From assembly GCA_040221055.1 (NCBI GenBank), contig JAVJVN010000009.1:220257-284256 (forward strand): DNA of 64,000 nucleotides, in the 5' to 3' direction. The stretch is from Rhodothermales bacterium (lineage in GTDB: Bacteria; Bacteroidota; Rhodothermia; Rhodothermales; UBA10348). This document shows, piece by piece, positions 55,181-62,868 of the stretch. Made by a program: the position numbers and the translations under genes. The notes under the pieces were generated by a model that ran no database searches, was not told the origin of the DNA, and worked only from the letters and a program-made list of their open reading frames with translations. Position 1 is the first letter of the stretch; each line of letters opens with the position of its first letter.

Positions 55181-56256
55181 TGCAGGCACCGTCTTCCCCC
55201 CGGACGCTTATCGCAGGAGGGGCCGGATTCATTGGCTCCCATCTCTGCGACCGATTCCTTCGCGATGGCCATGAGGTCATCTGCGTCGACAACTTGTTGA
55301 CGGGCCGTCTGGAGAACGTGGATCACCTGTCACGGAATCCACACTTCACGTTCATCCACGCTGACATCTCACGAACCACCGATTTCGGTACCGGGTTCGA
55401 CAATGTCCTGAATTTCGCGTGCCCGGCATCCCCCATCGACTATCTGAACTATCCGCTGGAGACGCTGGATGTCGGATCGGCCGGGACCAAGAACCTGCTG
55501 GAATTGGCCAGCCGTGAGGATGCCCGGTTCCTCATGGCCTCCACCAGCGAAGTCTATGGGGACCCACTCGTGCATCCGCAGCGCGAAGACTACTGGGGAA
55601 ACGTCAATCCCATAGGCCCGCGGAGCGTCTACGACGAGTCCAAACGCTTCTCGGAAGCCATCGTTTCGGCCTATCATCGTGAACGCGGCGTTGCCACCCG
55701 CATTGTGCGCATCTTCAATACCTATGGTCCACGCATGCGCCTGGACGATGGTCGCGTCCTCCCGACCTTCATGCGCCAGGCCCTGTCCGGCCAACCTATT
55801 TCGATTTTCGGTGATGGCAGTCAGACCCGTTCGTTCTGCTACGTGGACGATCTGGTGGAAGGCATCGTCCGCCTCCTCAACTCCAGCGAAACGGAACCGG
55901 TCAACATCGGCAACCCGGAGGAAGTGACCATCCGCACCTTCGCCGAGGAAGTCATCGCGCTTACGGGCAGCGCCTCGACGATTTCCTGGAATCCCCTGCC
56001 CCAGGACGATCCAAAGGTGCGCAAACCGGACATAGCGCGGGCGTTCGGCATCCTCGGTTGGACGCCGACCGTGACCCGCCAGGACGGCATAGCAGCCACG
56101 CTCTCCTACTTCCAGCATGAAGTCGAGCGCACGGGACTCATCCAGCCTGCCGATCGGAGACCGAATGGCCGCCTGCGGGAGCGGGGAGCCATCCAGCGCC
56201 GTCAACGAGCCAAATTCAAACCATCCATGGATCCGCGCACGCTTCGCGTCCAATGA
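55180..56256 (+). CDS. UDP-glucuronate decarboxylase / NAD-dependent epimerase (UXS-like)
   Basis: A 358-residue extended short-chain dehydrogenase. The NAD motif is TLIAGGAGFIGSHLCDR; the loop VDNLLTGRLENVDHL and the segment NFACPASPIDYLNYP are typical of UDP-xylose synthases. The catalytic set is STSEVYGDP and the YDESKR motif (Tyr-x-x-x-Lys). VRIFNTYGPRM and FGDGSQTRSFCYVDDLVEG complete the sugar site. Residues after about 315 form a basic extension (RLRERGAIQRRQRAKFK) not needed for the fold. It supplies UDP-xylose or a related sugar for the polysaccharide genes that follow, the next by ATGA overlap. Confidence 0.9.
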   Translation: MQAPSSPRTLIAGGAGFIGSHLCDRFLRDGHEVICVDNLLTGRLENVDHLSRNPHFTFIHADISRTTDFGTGFDNVLNFACPASPIDYLNYPLETLDVGSAGTKNLLELASREDARFLMASTSEVYGDPLVHPQREDYWGNVNPIGPRSVYDESKRFSEAIVSAYHRERGVATRIVRIFNTYGPRMRLDDGRVLPTFMRQALSGQPISIFGDGSQTRSFCYVDDLVEGIVRLLNSSETEPVNIGNPEEVTIRTFAEEVIALTGSASTISWNPLPQDDPKVRKPDIARAFGILGWTPTVTRQDGIAATLSYFQHEVERTGLIQPADRRPNGRLRERGAIQRRQRAKFKPSMDPRTLRVQ

Positions 56257-58802
56257 GTGATCATCCCAAATCATCGTCCCCGCTTCGCCCCGAAGGACCC
56301 GCCCGGCCATCCCGCCGCGGTCGGGTTCGGCGCGTTCGGCCGCAGCCGGACGCTGATTTGCTGCGCTTCATTGCCACCGGGGAGCAGACACAGCAGGGAC
56401 CTGGAGCCGCGTCGTGGCCCACTCCTGAGGCCGACGAAAAACCCCGCTACCTGCCCACGTGGCACACGGTCGTCGATGCGGCCCCGGAGCTGGACGAGTC
56501 GAAGACTCAGACCCATCCGGCGATGCCTTCGCGGCAGATGCCGGTCCTGGCTCCGGTGGTCGACCCCCTTTTTCCGGCTCCACCGTCCAGGGCCATTCCG
56601 GCACGCCCATCGAGCGAGCCCATCCTGTCGGTTCTGCGTCGCCGTGCAGGCACCATCCTTGGCCTCACCGTAATGTTCTGGTCCGTTTTGACGGCCTATA
56701 TCACGCTCGTTCCCCCGGAGTACGAGGCCGCCGCCACGCTCATGATCGATACCCGGGGATTCAGGGCCGAAATGGAGAACCTGCCGCGCCTGAGTGAGGG
56801 CACTGGAGCCGTGGGTACGCCAAAAATAGCCAATCAGGCGCTCTTGCTGCAGTCTTCCCCCGAGATTGCACAGGCGACTGCCGAGCGGTTGGTAGCCGCC
56901 GGCGGACCCGGCCTGACCATCCTTCAGGACCTCCCGTCACGCGACCCGAAGGAAGAAATCATCCGTCGCATGCGGGAAGATTATGTCATCGTCCAGCCAC
57001 AACAGAGCGACGAGGATGAGCCGGACGCCATTCATGTCAGGGTCCGGAGCACCAATCCCCGTGAGGCATCGCTGATTGCCAACACGTTTGCCCGGGAATA
57101 CGTGGGCAGCGTGGAGCGTTCCACGGCGCGGCATTTCGAAGAGGCCACCGCATGGTATGCCACCCGTCTGGATGAGCAGGCACAGGTGCTGGGCGCGCTT
57201 GACGCCCGCCTGGCGGCATTCGTGGATACCGACGGCAGCGTCCTGTTCGACGAGGAGGCCACCCATCTCATCCGGCAGATTGCCGCGCTGCGCGCCGACC
57301 TGGATGACGTCCGCGTCAATATCCGCCAGTCCGAAGCCAAACTGGCATCGTTCGAGACCGAGCTCGGCGACATGGGTCCCCAACTCAAGGCCGAGCGCAT
57401 TGCGACCGGGCTGCAGGAAGAGATCGATCAGACCAACGCCCGGATTGCGGAAGTCGAATTGGAAGCAGAACGCTTCTACACCCGGAACCCTGAACTCCGG
57501 CTGGACCCGTCGCCATCCGCCGAACTGGTGAAGTTGCTGGAAGAAGCCGCGTCCCTCCGGATCCGCGTAGAGTCGTTGTCCGAGCAATATGTGTCGGAAA
57601 TCGTGGCCGTGGGTGGCGTGGACCTGCGCTCCCACAACGGATCGGTATCGTACATGGCCCAGCTCCGACGGAATCTGGCGGAAGAACGGATTGCCCTGAG
57701 TGGTGCACGGGCGAAGGAAGCCGCCTTGGCCGCCCGCCTCGTTGAATACGATCAGCGGCGGCGCGAATTGCCCGGTCGAACCGTTGATTACAAGCAAATC
57801 CAACAGGAACGCGACGATGCATGGAAAACGTGGTCCGACCTGGATGGTCGACTCGATGCCGTCCGCGAGGCAGAGCGCTCCAGGCGGGCCTTCGCCCAGA
57901 TTGTTGCGCCAGCCGTTCCACCTGAGGATCCCGTCCGGAATCCCATGATCATTGCCTTGCTCGGCGCGGTCCTTGGGCTACTCGTTGCCGGAGGTGCCGG
58001 TTATGGTCTGGACCAACGGGACACCCGTATCCATACGGACGGGCACCTGGCGAATTCCGGTCTGGCCGCTGCAGGCTTCGTTCCCGCCCTGGACAAGCCC
58101 TGGTACCGGACTTCGGGAAGAACGGTGCGCCGCTCCTTCGGCGATCGTCACGTCTCCACGGAAGTGGTCACGCTGGTCCATCCCGGATCGCCCATGGCCC
58201 GTGCATGGAGGCGCATCCAATTGCACGTGGAAGACACACAAACCATCCTGGTCACCTCTGCCGAAGCGCGTGCCGGAAAAAGTACGGCGGCAACCAATCT
58301 GGCCGTGGCATGCGCACAGGCGGGCAAACGGACCGTGTTGGTGGATGCCAATGTGTACCACCCGGCTGTCATCCGCCTGCTGGGACTGGGTGATCAGGCC
58401 GAATTTGATCTGGCCAGTTGTTCGTTCACGAACGGACCGCACGTGGATCGCTTCTCCGAATTGCTGCCCAACCTGTATGCCGTGGCCCTGACCGGGCCGG
58501 CCGATGGCTCGTCGGAATACCTGCTGTCCACCCATTTCGTGCCGTTCCTGGAGCGACTGAAGGGCGCCTTCGACGTGATTGTCATTGACAGTCCTGCCGC
58601 ACTGGACCGTTCAGATGCGCTTCGACTGTCGAAACTGGTTGACCGGACGTTGCTCGTGGTCCGCGGTGGTCAATCCGAGACGCCGTCCGTCCAGGCCGTG
58701 GCCGATGATATCCGGCAAGCCGGCGGGCGCGTACCAGAGGCTGTCATGATCGGATACATGCCTGACCACATCCGCATCCGTGACCATCATGTTGCTCGCT
58801 GA
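56253..58802 (+). CDS. Polysaccharide chain-length regulator fused to BY-kinase-like ATPase (Wzz/Wzc-type)
   Basis: An 849-residue inner-membrane protein. An unusual Pro/Arg-rich cytoplasmic extension (1-125) precedes membrane helix 1 (TILGLTVMFWSVLTAYITL), a periplasmic coiled-coil domain (about 160-560), membrane helix 2 (MIIALLGAVLGLLVAGGAGY) and an ATPase domain. The P-loop is TSAEARAGKSTAATNL with Lys676, less canonical than the usual Pro-Gly-Glu-Gly-Lys-Ser. Walker A' is VLVDANVYHP and Walker B VIVIDSPAAL. The C-terminus ends HHVAR with no tyrosine cluster, so Wzc-like autophosphorylation is doubtful. It is coupled to UXS and overlaps the flippase gene by 14 bases. Confidence 0.88.
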   Translation: MSDHPKSSSPLRPEGPARPSRRGRVRRVRPQPDADLLRFIATGEQTQQGPGAASWPTPEADEKPRYLPTWHTVVDAAPELDESKTQTHPAMPSRQMPVLAPVVDPLFPAPPSRAIPARPSSEPILSVLRRRAGTILGLTVMFWSVLTAYITLVPPEYEAAATLMIDTRGFRAEMENLPRLSEGTGAVGTPKIANQALLLQSSPEIAQATAERLVAAGGPGLTILQDLPSRDPKEEIIRRMREDYVIVQPQQSDEDEPDAIHVRVRSTNPREASLIANTFAREYVGSVERSTARHFEEATAWYATRLDEQAQVLGALDARLAAFVDTDGSVLFDEEATHLIRQIAALRADLDDVRVNIRQSEAKLASFETELGDMGPQLKAERIATGLQEEIDQTNARIAEVELEAERFYTRNPELRLDPSPSAELVKLLEEAASLRIRVESLSEQYVSEIVAVGGVDLRSHNGSVSYMAQLRRNLAEERIALSGARAKEAALAARLVEYDQRRRELPGRTVDYKQIQQERDDAWKTWSDLDGRLDAVREAERSRRAFAQIVAPAVPPEDPVRNPMIIALLGAVLGLLVAGGAGYGLDQRDTRIHTDGHLANSGLAAAGFVPALDKPWYRTSGRTVRRSFGDRHVSTEVVTLVHPGSPMARAWRRIQLHVEDTQTILVTSAEARAGKSTAATNLAVACAQAGKRTVLVDANVYHPAVIRLLGLGDQAEFDLASCSFTNGPHVDRFSELLPNLYAVALTGPADGSSEYLLSTHFVPFLERLKGAFDVIVIDSPAALDRSDALRLSKLVDRTLLVVRGGQSETPSVQAVADDIRQAGGRVPEAVMIGYMPDHIRIRDHHVAR

Positions 58803-60735
58803 TCTTAAAAGCGGCAAGGGACCTGCATGGGCACTGGCCGATCAGGGATTCATCAGCCTGGCGAATTTCCTCAGCATCCTGCTGCTGGTCCGTTCCACCT
58901 CGGACGGGGTATTCGGCGTGTTCATTCTGGCGTGGTCGGTGCTCATGGTATTGGCCGCCGTCCAGCATGCCGGCCTCACGCAGGCACACCATAACCTGCA
59001 TGCCCGCTTCCATGCCCATCGGGGACGCGAACTGTCCGGGACGCTCGTCGTCCTTCAGTGGATGCTGTCCGGTGGTCTGGCCGTGTTCTTCCTCGGCGCG
59101 GGTAGCCTGGCGCCCGACGCCTGGTCGACGCCGGCATTTGCCCTCGCCCTCGCGGTTCCGTTCTGGTTGGGTCAAGACCTGGTACGCCGCTTCCTGTATA
59201 CGCAACACCGGACCGGTGCGGCGTTCGTGAACGACGCCCTTTCCTATGGGGGACAACTGATTGGCATTGTAATGCTCGTGCAATTCGGAAGCCCGTCGGC
59301 CGCTTCGGCCCTGCTCGTCCTGGGCGGCGCGTCGGCAGTCGCGTGCCTGTTGGGCGCCTGGCAACTTCGCGCGCACGTCTCCTTCCGCCATCTCACCTCG
59401 CATCGTCACGCTGCGTATCTCCGACAGACCTGGCGGTTCGGGTCGTGGCTGGGCGGCAGTGAAATCCTGAAGTGGACGGGACGCCACGGAGCCACCTGGC
59501 TCGTTGCCTTCGTCTCGGGCATGGCCGTTCTCGGACCGTTCCGCGCCGTTCTGCATGTCGTCAATGCCCTCAATCCGTTGAAACTGGCCGCATTCGCGTA
59601 CCTGCCTACCCATGCGGCTGCCATTCACGCAACCTCGGGTGACCGGGCGCTCCGGAAGTGGCTCGGCGGTCGCATGATCGCACTGCTGCTTCCCTACGGT
59701 GTCCTCGCGACCGCGCTCGTCCTGGGGGGCAACGGGTTGCTGGTGACCTTCTATGGCACGCGCTTTGACGGCAGTTTCTACGCCGGATTGTTGGCCCTCG
59801 GTGTGGCCAGCCACGCCATCCACTTCATCCGCTCCCTGGTCCAGCTGGGTCTGGTGGCCCAGCGTCGCACGCGCCTGGTCATGATTGAATCGATGATATC
59901 GGTTGGATTGATGGCAACCGTCGGTCTCGGGCTACTGATGTGGCTCGGTTTGCCCGGCGTGCTCATGGGTGAAATCGTCACCGGCGTGCTCCTCCTTTGC
60001 CTGAATGTGTACTTCCTGTTCCGGGCGGCCGGGGACGTCCGCACGACGGGCGGCCACGAAGCGGACATTGAGCTGCGTCGAGGCTCCCGGACGGTCCTGA
60101 AACGGCACCACGACCGCGAGGAAGCCGCCCGGGAATTCAGTCGCCTGTCCTCATTGCGCACCCTTTCGGAGGCCTCCGGAAACTCCTTCTCCGTTCCCCG
60201 GGCGCTGTCGTTGGACGCAGCGGCCGGTCACATTACGATGACGCTGGAGCCCGGAGCACAGCTTCAGGAATTGCTGGAAACCGACCGGCAAACCAGTCCC
60301 TTTGCGTCCGGACATGCGCTCGGTCGCAGCCTGGGTGCCGTTCGCAGCGCATCGGGCCATTCCGTGACGCTGCCTGATTTCGGTGCCCACAATGCACTCT
60401 GGGACACATCGACCTCCCGACTTACCCTCATCGACTTCGGTCAGGGACAGGCGGAGGCCATGCCGACCGGCGAGGCGGCCCACGTACTGGCCCATGTCGC
60501 CATCCGACTGGCCCATCCCCGTCGTGTGTTCAGCCGCACCCTCTGGACGCGGTACACGGAGTTCCTGCGGGCTACCATGGACGGCCTGGAGCATGAAGTC
60601 GATACGGATGATGCCGCCCAAGCGCTGCGGAAAGTCCGCCATGATGTCACGCTCGGACCCTGGCTCCGCCGCCAATGGATGCGCCGTGTCGCCCCCTGGG
60701 CCCTGGCACGTCTCCTGAATCAGTTGGAGGCATGA
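58789..60735 (+). CDS. Polysaccharide flippase (Wzx-like) fused to a C-terminal protein-kinase-fold domain
   Basis: A 648-residue fusion. Residues 1-420 hold about twelve to fourteen membrane helices of the MATE/Wzx superfamily (DQGFISLANFLSILLLV at the start). Residues 425-648 are soluble and match a kinase/aminoglycoside-phosphotransferase fold: a beta3 lysine in TVLKRHH (Lys438), helix C glutamate in REEAAREF (Glu445 or Glu449), a catalytic loop PDFGAHNALWD (Asp530, Asn535) and LTLIDFGQG (Asp549). The spacings 92, 5 and 14 are those of active kinases. It may phosphorylate a sugar or lipid being exported. ATG 58789 is chosen over GTG 58780. Context is an exopolysaccharide operon. Confidence 0.82.
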   Translation: MLLADLKSGKGPAWALADQGFISLANFLSILLLVRSTSDGVFGVFILAWSVLMVLAAVQHAGLTQAHHNLHARFHAHRGRELSGTLVVLQWMLSGGLAVFFLGAGSLAPDAWSTPAFALALAVPFWLGQDLVRRFLYTQHRTGAAFVNDALSYGGQLIGIVMLVQFGSPSAASALLVLGGASAVACLLGAWQLRAHVSFRHLTSHRHAAYLRQTWRFGSWLGGSEILKWTGRHGATWLVAFVSGMAVLGPFRAVLHVVNALNPLKLAAFAYLPTHAAAIHATSGDRALRKWLGGRMIALLLPYGVLATALVLGGNGLLVTFYGTRFDGSFYAGLLALGVASHAIHFIRSLVQLGLVAQRRTRLVMIESMISVGLMATVGLGLLMWLGLPGVLMGEIVTGVLLLCLNVYFLFRAAGDVRTTGGHEADIELRRGSRTVLKRHHDREEAAREFSRLSSLRTLSEASGNSFSVPRALSLDAAAGHITMTLEPGAQLQELLETDRQTSPFASGHALGRSLGAVRSASGHSVTLPDFGAHNALWDTSTSRLTLIDFGQGQAEAMPTGEAAHVLAHVAIRLAHPRRVFSRTLWTRYTEFLRATMDGLEHEVDTDDAAQALRKVRHDVTLGPWLRRQWMRRVAPWALARLLNQLEA

Positions 60736-60739
60736 CCTG
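60726..60739 (+). promoter_or_regulatory. Shine-Dalgarno GGAGG deciding a CTG start
   Basis: GGAGG (60726-60730) lies six bases before CTG 60737 and only one base before ATG 60732. The ATG frame stops after two codons (ATG ACC TGA). The spacing therefore favours initiation at CTG unless a base is missing. Confidence 0.5.
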
Positions 60740-62068
60740 AACCACGCGGCCCTCCATACCGATCCCCTGCCCGCGACTGTACGCTGGTTCCTGGTCGCCC
60801 TGCCGGTCCTGCTGCTGGGATACGCGCTTGCCGGACGCGGTTTCGCATACCTCGGAGCCGCTCCGCTTTTCGTGGGCGAACTCGTTCTGGCCCTTGGGAT
60901 TGCTGCCCTCCTGGCAAGCCATGGCATGAGGACCCTCCTGCGTCGACCCTTGCCCCTCCTGCTCCTGGCGTTCATGGCGTGGAGTGCCGTGGCCACGCTT
61001 CCCCAACTGCCGGCCTACGGCGTTGCGACGCTCCGGGATGCCGCATTCTGGGGGTACGCTCTGTACGGGTTCGTGGTCGCGGGCCTCATCCTCCGGTGGC
61101 CGGACATCCTGAGACGACTGTTCATCCAGTACCGGACCTTTGCCCTCCTCTTTGCAGGAGGCGCCTGGCTGGCCTTCCTCGTGGCCGAACAGTTCGGCGG
61201 ATTGTTCAACGTCCCGGGGACGGACATCGCCTTTTTCAATGCCAAGGGCGGAGATTTGCTCGTCCACGCGGCGGGGGCAGCCGCCTTTACCCTGATCGGA
61301 TTCGCCGATCGGCCCAAATGGATCTACGCCTTCCTGGCCCTCGACGCGGTCATCATCATGGTCAGCAACCGGGGCGGGATGGTCGCGTTCGCGATGGCCA
61401 TTTTCGTGCTGGTGCTGGTCCGTCCCCAGCGGATGAACCTGCTGCCGTTCGTGTATGGCGGGATTGTCGTCGCCTTGACCCTCATCCTGGTCGATCCCCG
61501 CATCCAGATCGATGAGCGGCGCACCATATCCCTGGACCAGTTCAAGGAGAACATCGCATCGGTATTCACCGATTCAGGGACCTCCCAACTCGAGAACACC
61601 AAGGCATGGCGTATCAATTGGTGGTCCGATATCGTGTCCTACACCGTATTCGGTGACCATTTCCTGCTGGGAAAAGGGTATGGAATCAACCTGGCGACGG
61701 ATGACGGTTACCAGGTGCTCAAGGACGAGTCTCTCCGCTCCCCCCACAATGCCACCATGACGGTCCTGGCCCGCTCGGGTGTTCCGGGCGTTGCGCTCTG
61801 GGTGGCCTTCCTCCTGGTCTGGAGCGGCACACTGCTGTCCCAGCTCCTGGACGCCCGTCGGCGCGGTCGCGTCACGTGGACCAGCATCCACGCGTTCCTG
61901 CTTGCCTATTTCGCTGCATTCATGGTGAACGCCAGTTTCGATGTGTTCCTGGAAGGGCCCATGGGCGGCATCTGGTTCTGGTGCCTGGTCGGCGTCGGGA
62001 TCGCGGTTGCCGAATTGTACCGGACCCGTCCGGACTTCTTCACGGACGAACAGGAGCAAGCCCGATGA
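60737..62068 (+). CDS. O-antigen ligase/polymerase-like membrane protein, unusual start
   Basis: A 443-residue membrane protein with about ten to twelve helices and a central soluble loop (about 245-320), as in O-antigen ligases and polymerases. The first canonical start, GTG 60872, would cut off helix 1 (FLVALPVLLLGYALAG) and the conserved-looking GRGFAYLGAAPLFVGEL. The frame upstream is open and CTG 60737 is preceded at six bases by GGAGG (60726-60730), so CTG is taken as start. Alternatively the ATG at 60732, which forms the ATGA overlap seen elsewhere in this operon, is the original start followed by a one-base deletion. Transfers or polymerises undecaprenyl-linked glycans (inferred). Confidence 0.72.
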   Translation: MNHAALHTDPLPATVRWFLVALPVLLLGYALAGRGFAYLGAAPLFVGELVLALGIAALLASHGMRTLLRRPLPLLLLAFMAWSAVATLPQLPAYGVATLRDAAFWGYALYGFVVAGLILRWPDILRRLFIQYRTFALLFAGGAWLAFLVAEQFGGLFNVPGTDIAFFNAKGGDLLVHAAGAAAFTLIGFADRPKWIYAFLALDAVIIMVSNRGGMVAFAMAIFVLVLVRPQRMNLLPFVYGGIVVALTLILVDPRIQIDERRTISLDQFKENIASVFTDSGTSQLENTKAWRINWWSDIVSYTVFGDHFLLGKGYGINLATDDGYQVLKDESLRSPHNATMTVLARSGVPGVALWVAFLLVWSGTLLSQLLDARRRGRVTWTSIHAFLLAYFAAFMVNASFDVFLEGPMGGIWFWCLVGVGIAVAELYRTRPDFFTDEQEQAR

Positions 62069-62868
62069 GTACCCGGCCACACATAGCAACCGGTCCTCCC
62101 GGCGGGAGTCGTCACATCCTTGGGATGCGCGTGGACGCGGGCACCTACGCCAGCATGGCCGACCGAATCGTGGACTGGGGAAGCCGGAACGCGTCCAGAT
62201 ATGTGTGCGTGGCGAATGTCCACATGGTCATGGAAACCGTGGATTCCGCCGATTTCCGCCGTGTCGTGAACGAGGCGGACCTGGTGACCAGTGACGGGGT
62301 GCCGTTGGTGTGGGCACTCCATGCGCTGGGCATACCGGCTGCGGAACGCGTCTACGGGCCCACCCTCGTCCTCGAAATCTGTGCGCGTGCGGAGCAAGGC
62401 GGCATCCCGATCGCCCTGTATGGGGGCACCCCTGACCGCCTGGCGGCTTTCACGGCCTTTCTTGCGCGTACGTACCCCCGGTTGGTCGTGGCCGCGGCCA
62501 TTGCCCCACCTTTCCGCCCTTTGACGCCCGAGGAAGACGAGGCGCATACGGCCGAACTGGCGGCCTCCGGAGCCGGAATCACGTTCGTAGGCATTGGTTG
62601 CCCGAAGCAGGAACGATGGATGGCCGCCCACAGGGGACGGATACCGAGCACCATGGTCGGCGTCGGCGCGGCGTTCGACTTCCACTCGGGTACCGTCCGC
62701 CAGGCACCTCCATTCCTGCAGCGGTTGGGTCTTGAATGGCTGTTCCGCCTGCTCATGGAGCCCCGGCGCTTGTGGAAACGGTACCTGAAGCACAATCCGC
62801 GGTTCGTCGTGGGATTCGCACACCAACTCCTGCGTGAACGGACCCTGTCCCACGAGGCATCGGCATGA
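62065..62868 (+). CDS. WecG/TagA/CpsF family glycosyltransferase
   Basis: A 267-residue GT26-family enzyme that adds a sugar (typically ManNAc or ManNAcA) to a lipid-linked acceptor in polysaccharide or teichoic-acid synthesis. Signature segments are RYVCVANVHMVMET, EADLVTSDGVPLVWAL with the conserved aspartate, GIPIALYGGTPD, GITFVGIGCPKQERWM and VGVGAAFDFHSGTV. The ATG at 62065 overlaps the ligase stop as ATGA and has GGAG eight bases upstream. A short polar N-terminal extension (about 15 residues) precedes the conserved part. No N-terminal membrane helix; association with the membrane is by the C-terminal helices. Confidence 0.94.
   Translation: MSTRPHIATGPPGGSRHILGMRVDAGTYASMADRIVDWGSRNASRYVCVANVHMVMETVDSADFRRVVNEADLVTSDGVPLVWALHALGIPAAERVYGPTLVLEICARAEQGGIPIALYGGTPDRLAAFTAFLARTYPRLVVAAAIAPPFRPLTPEEDEAHTAELAASGAGITFVGIGCPKQERWMAAHRGRIPSTMVGVGAAFDFHSGTVRQAPPFLQRLGLEWLFRLLMEPRRLWKRYLKHNPRFVVGFAHQLLRERTLSHEASA

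Noticed and set aside
60872-60874. GTG as the start of the ligase-like gene
   Set aside because: It would remove a hydrophobic helix and a conserved-looking segment that are in frame upstream, and no Shine-Dalgarno precedes it at a suitable distance.
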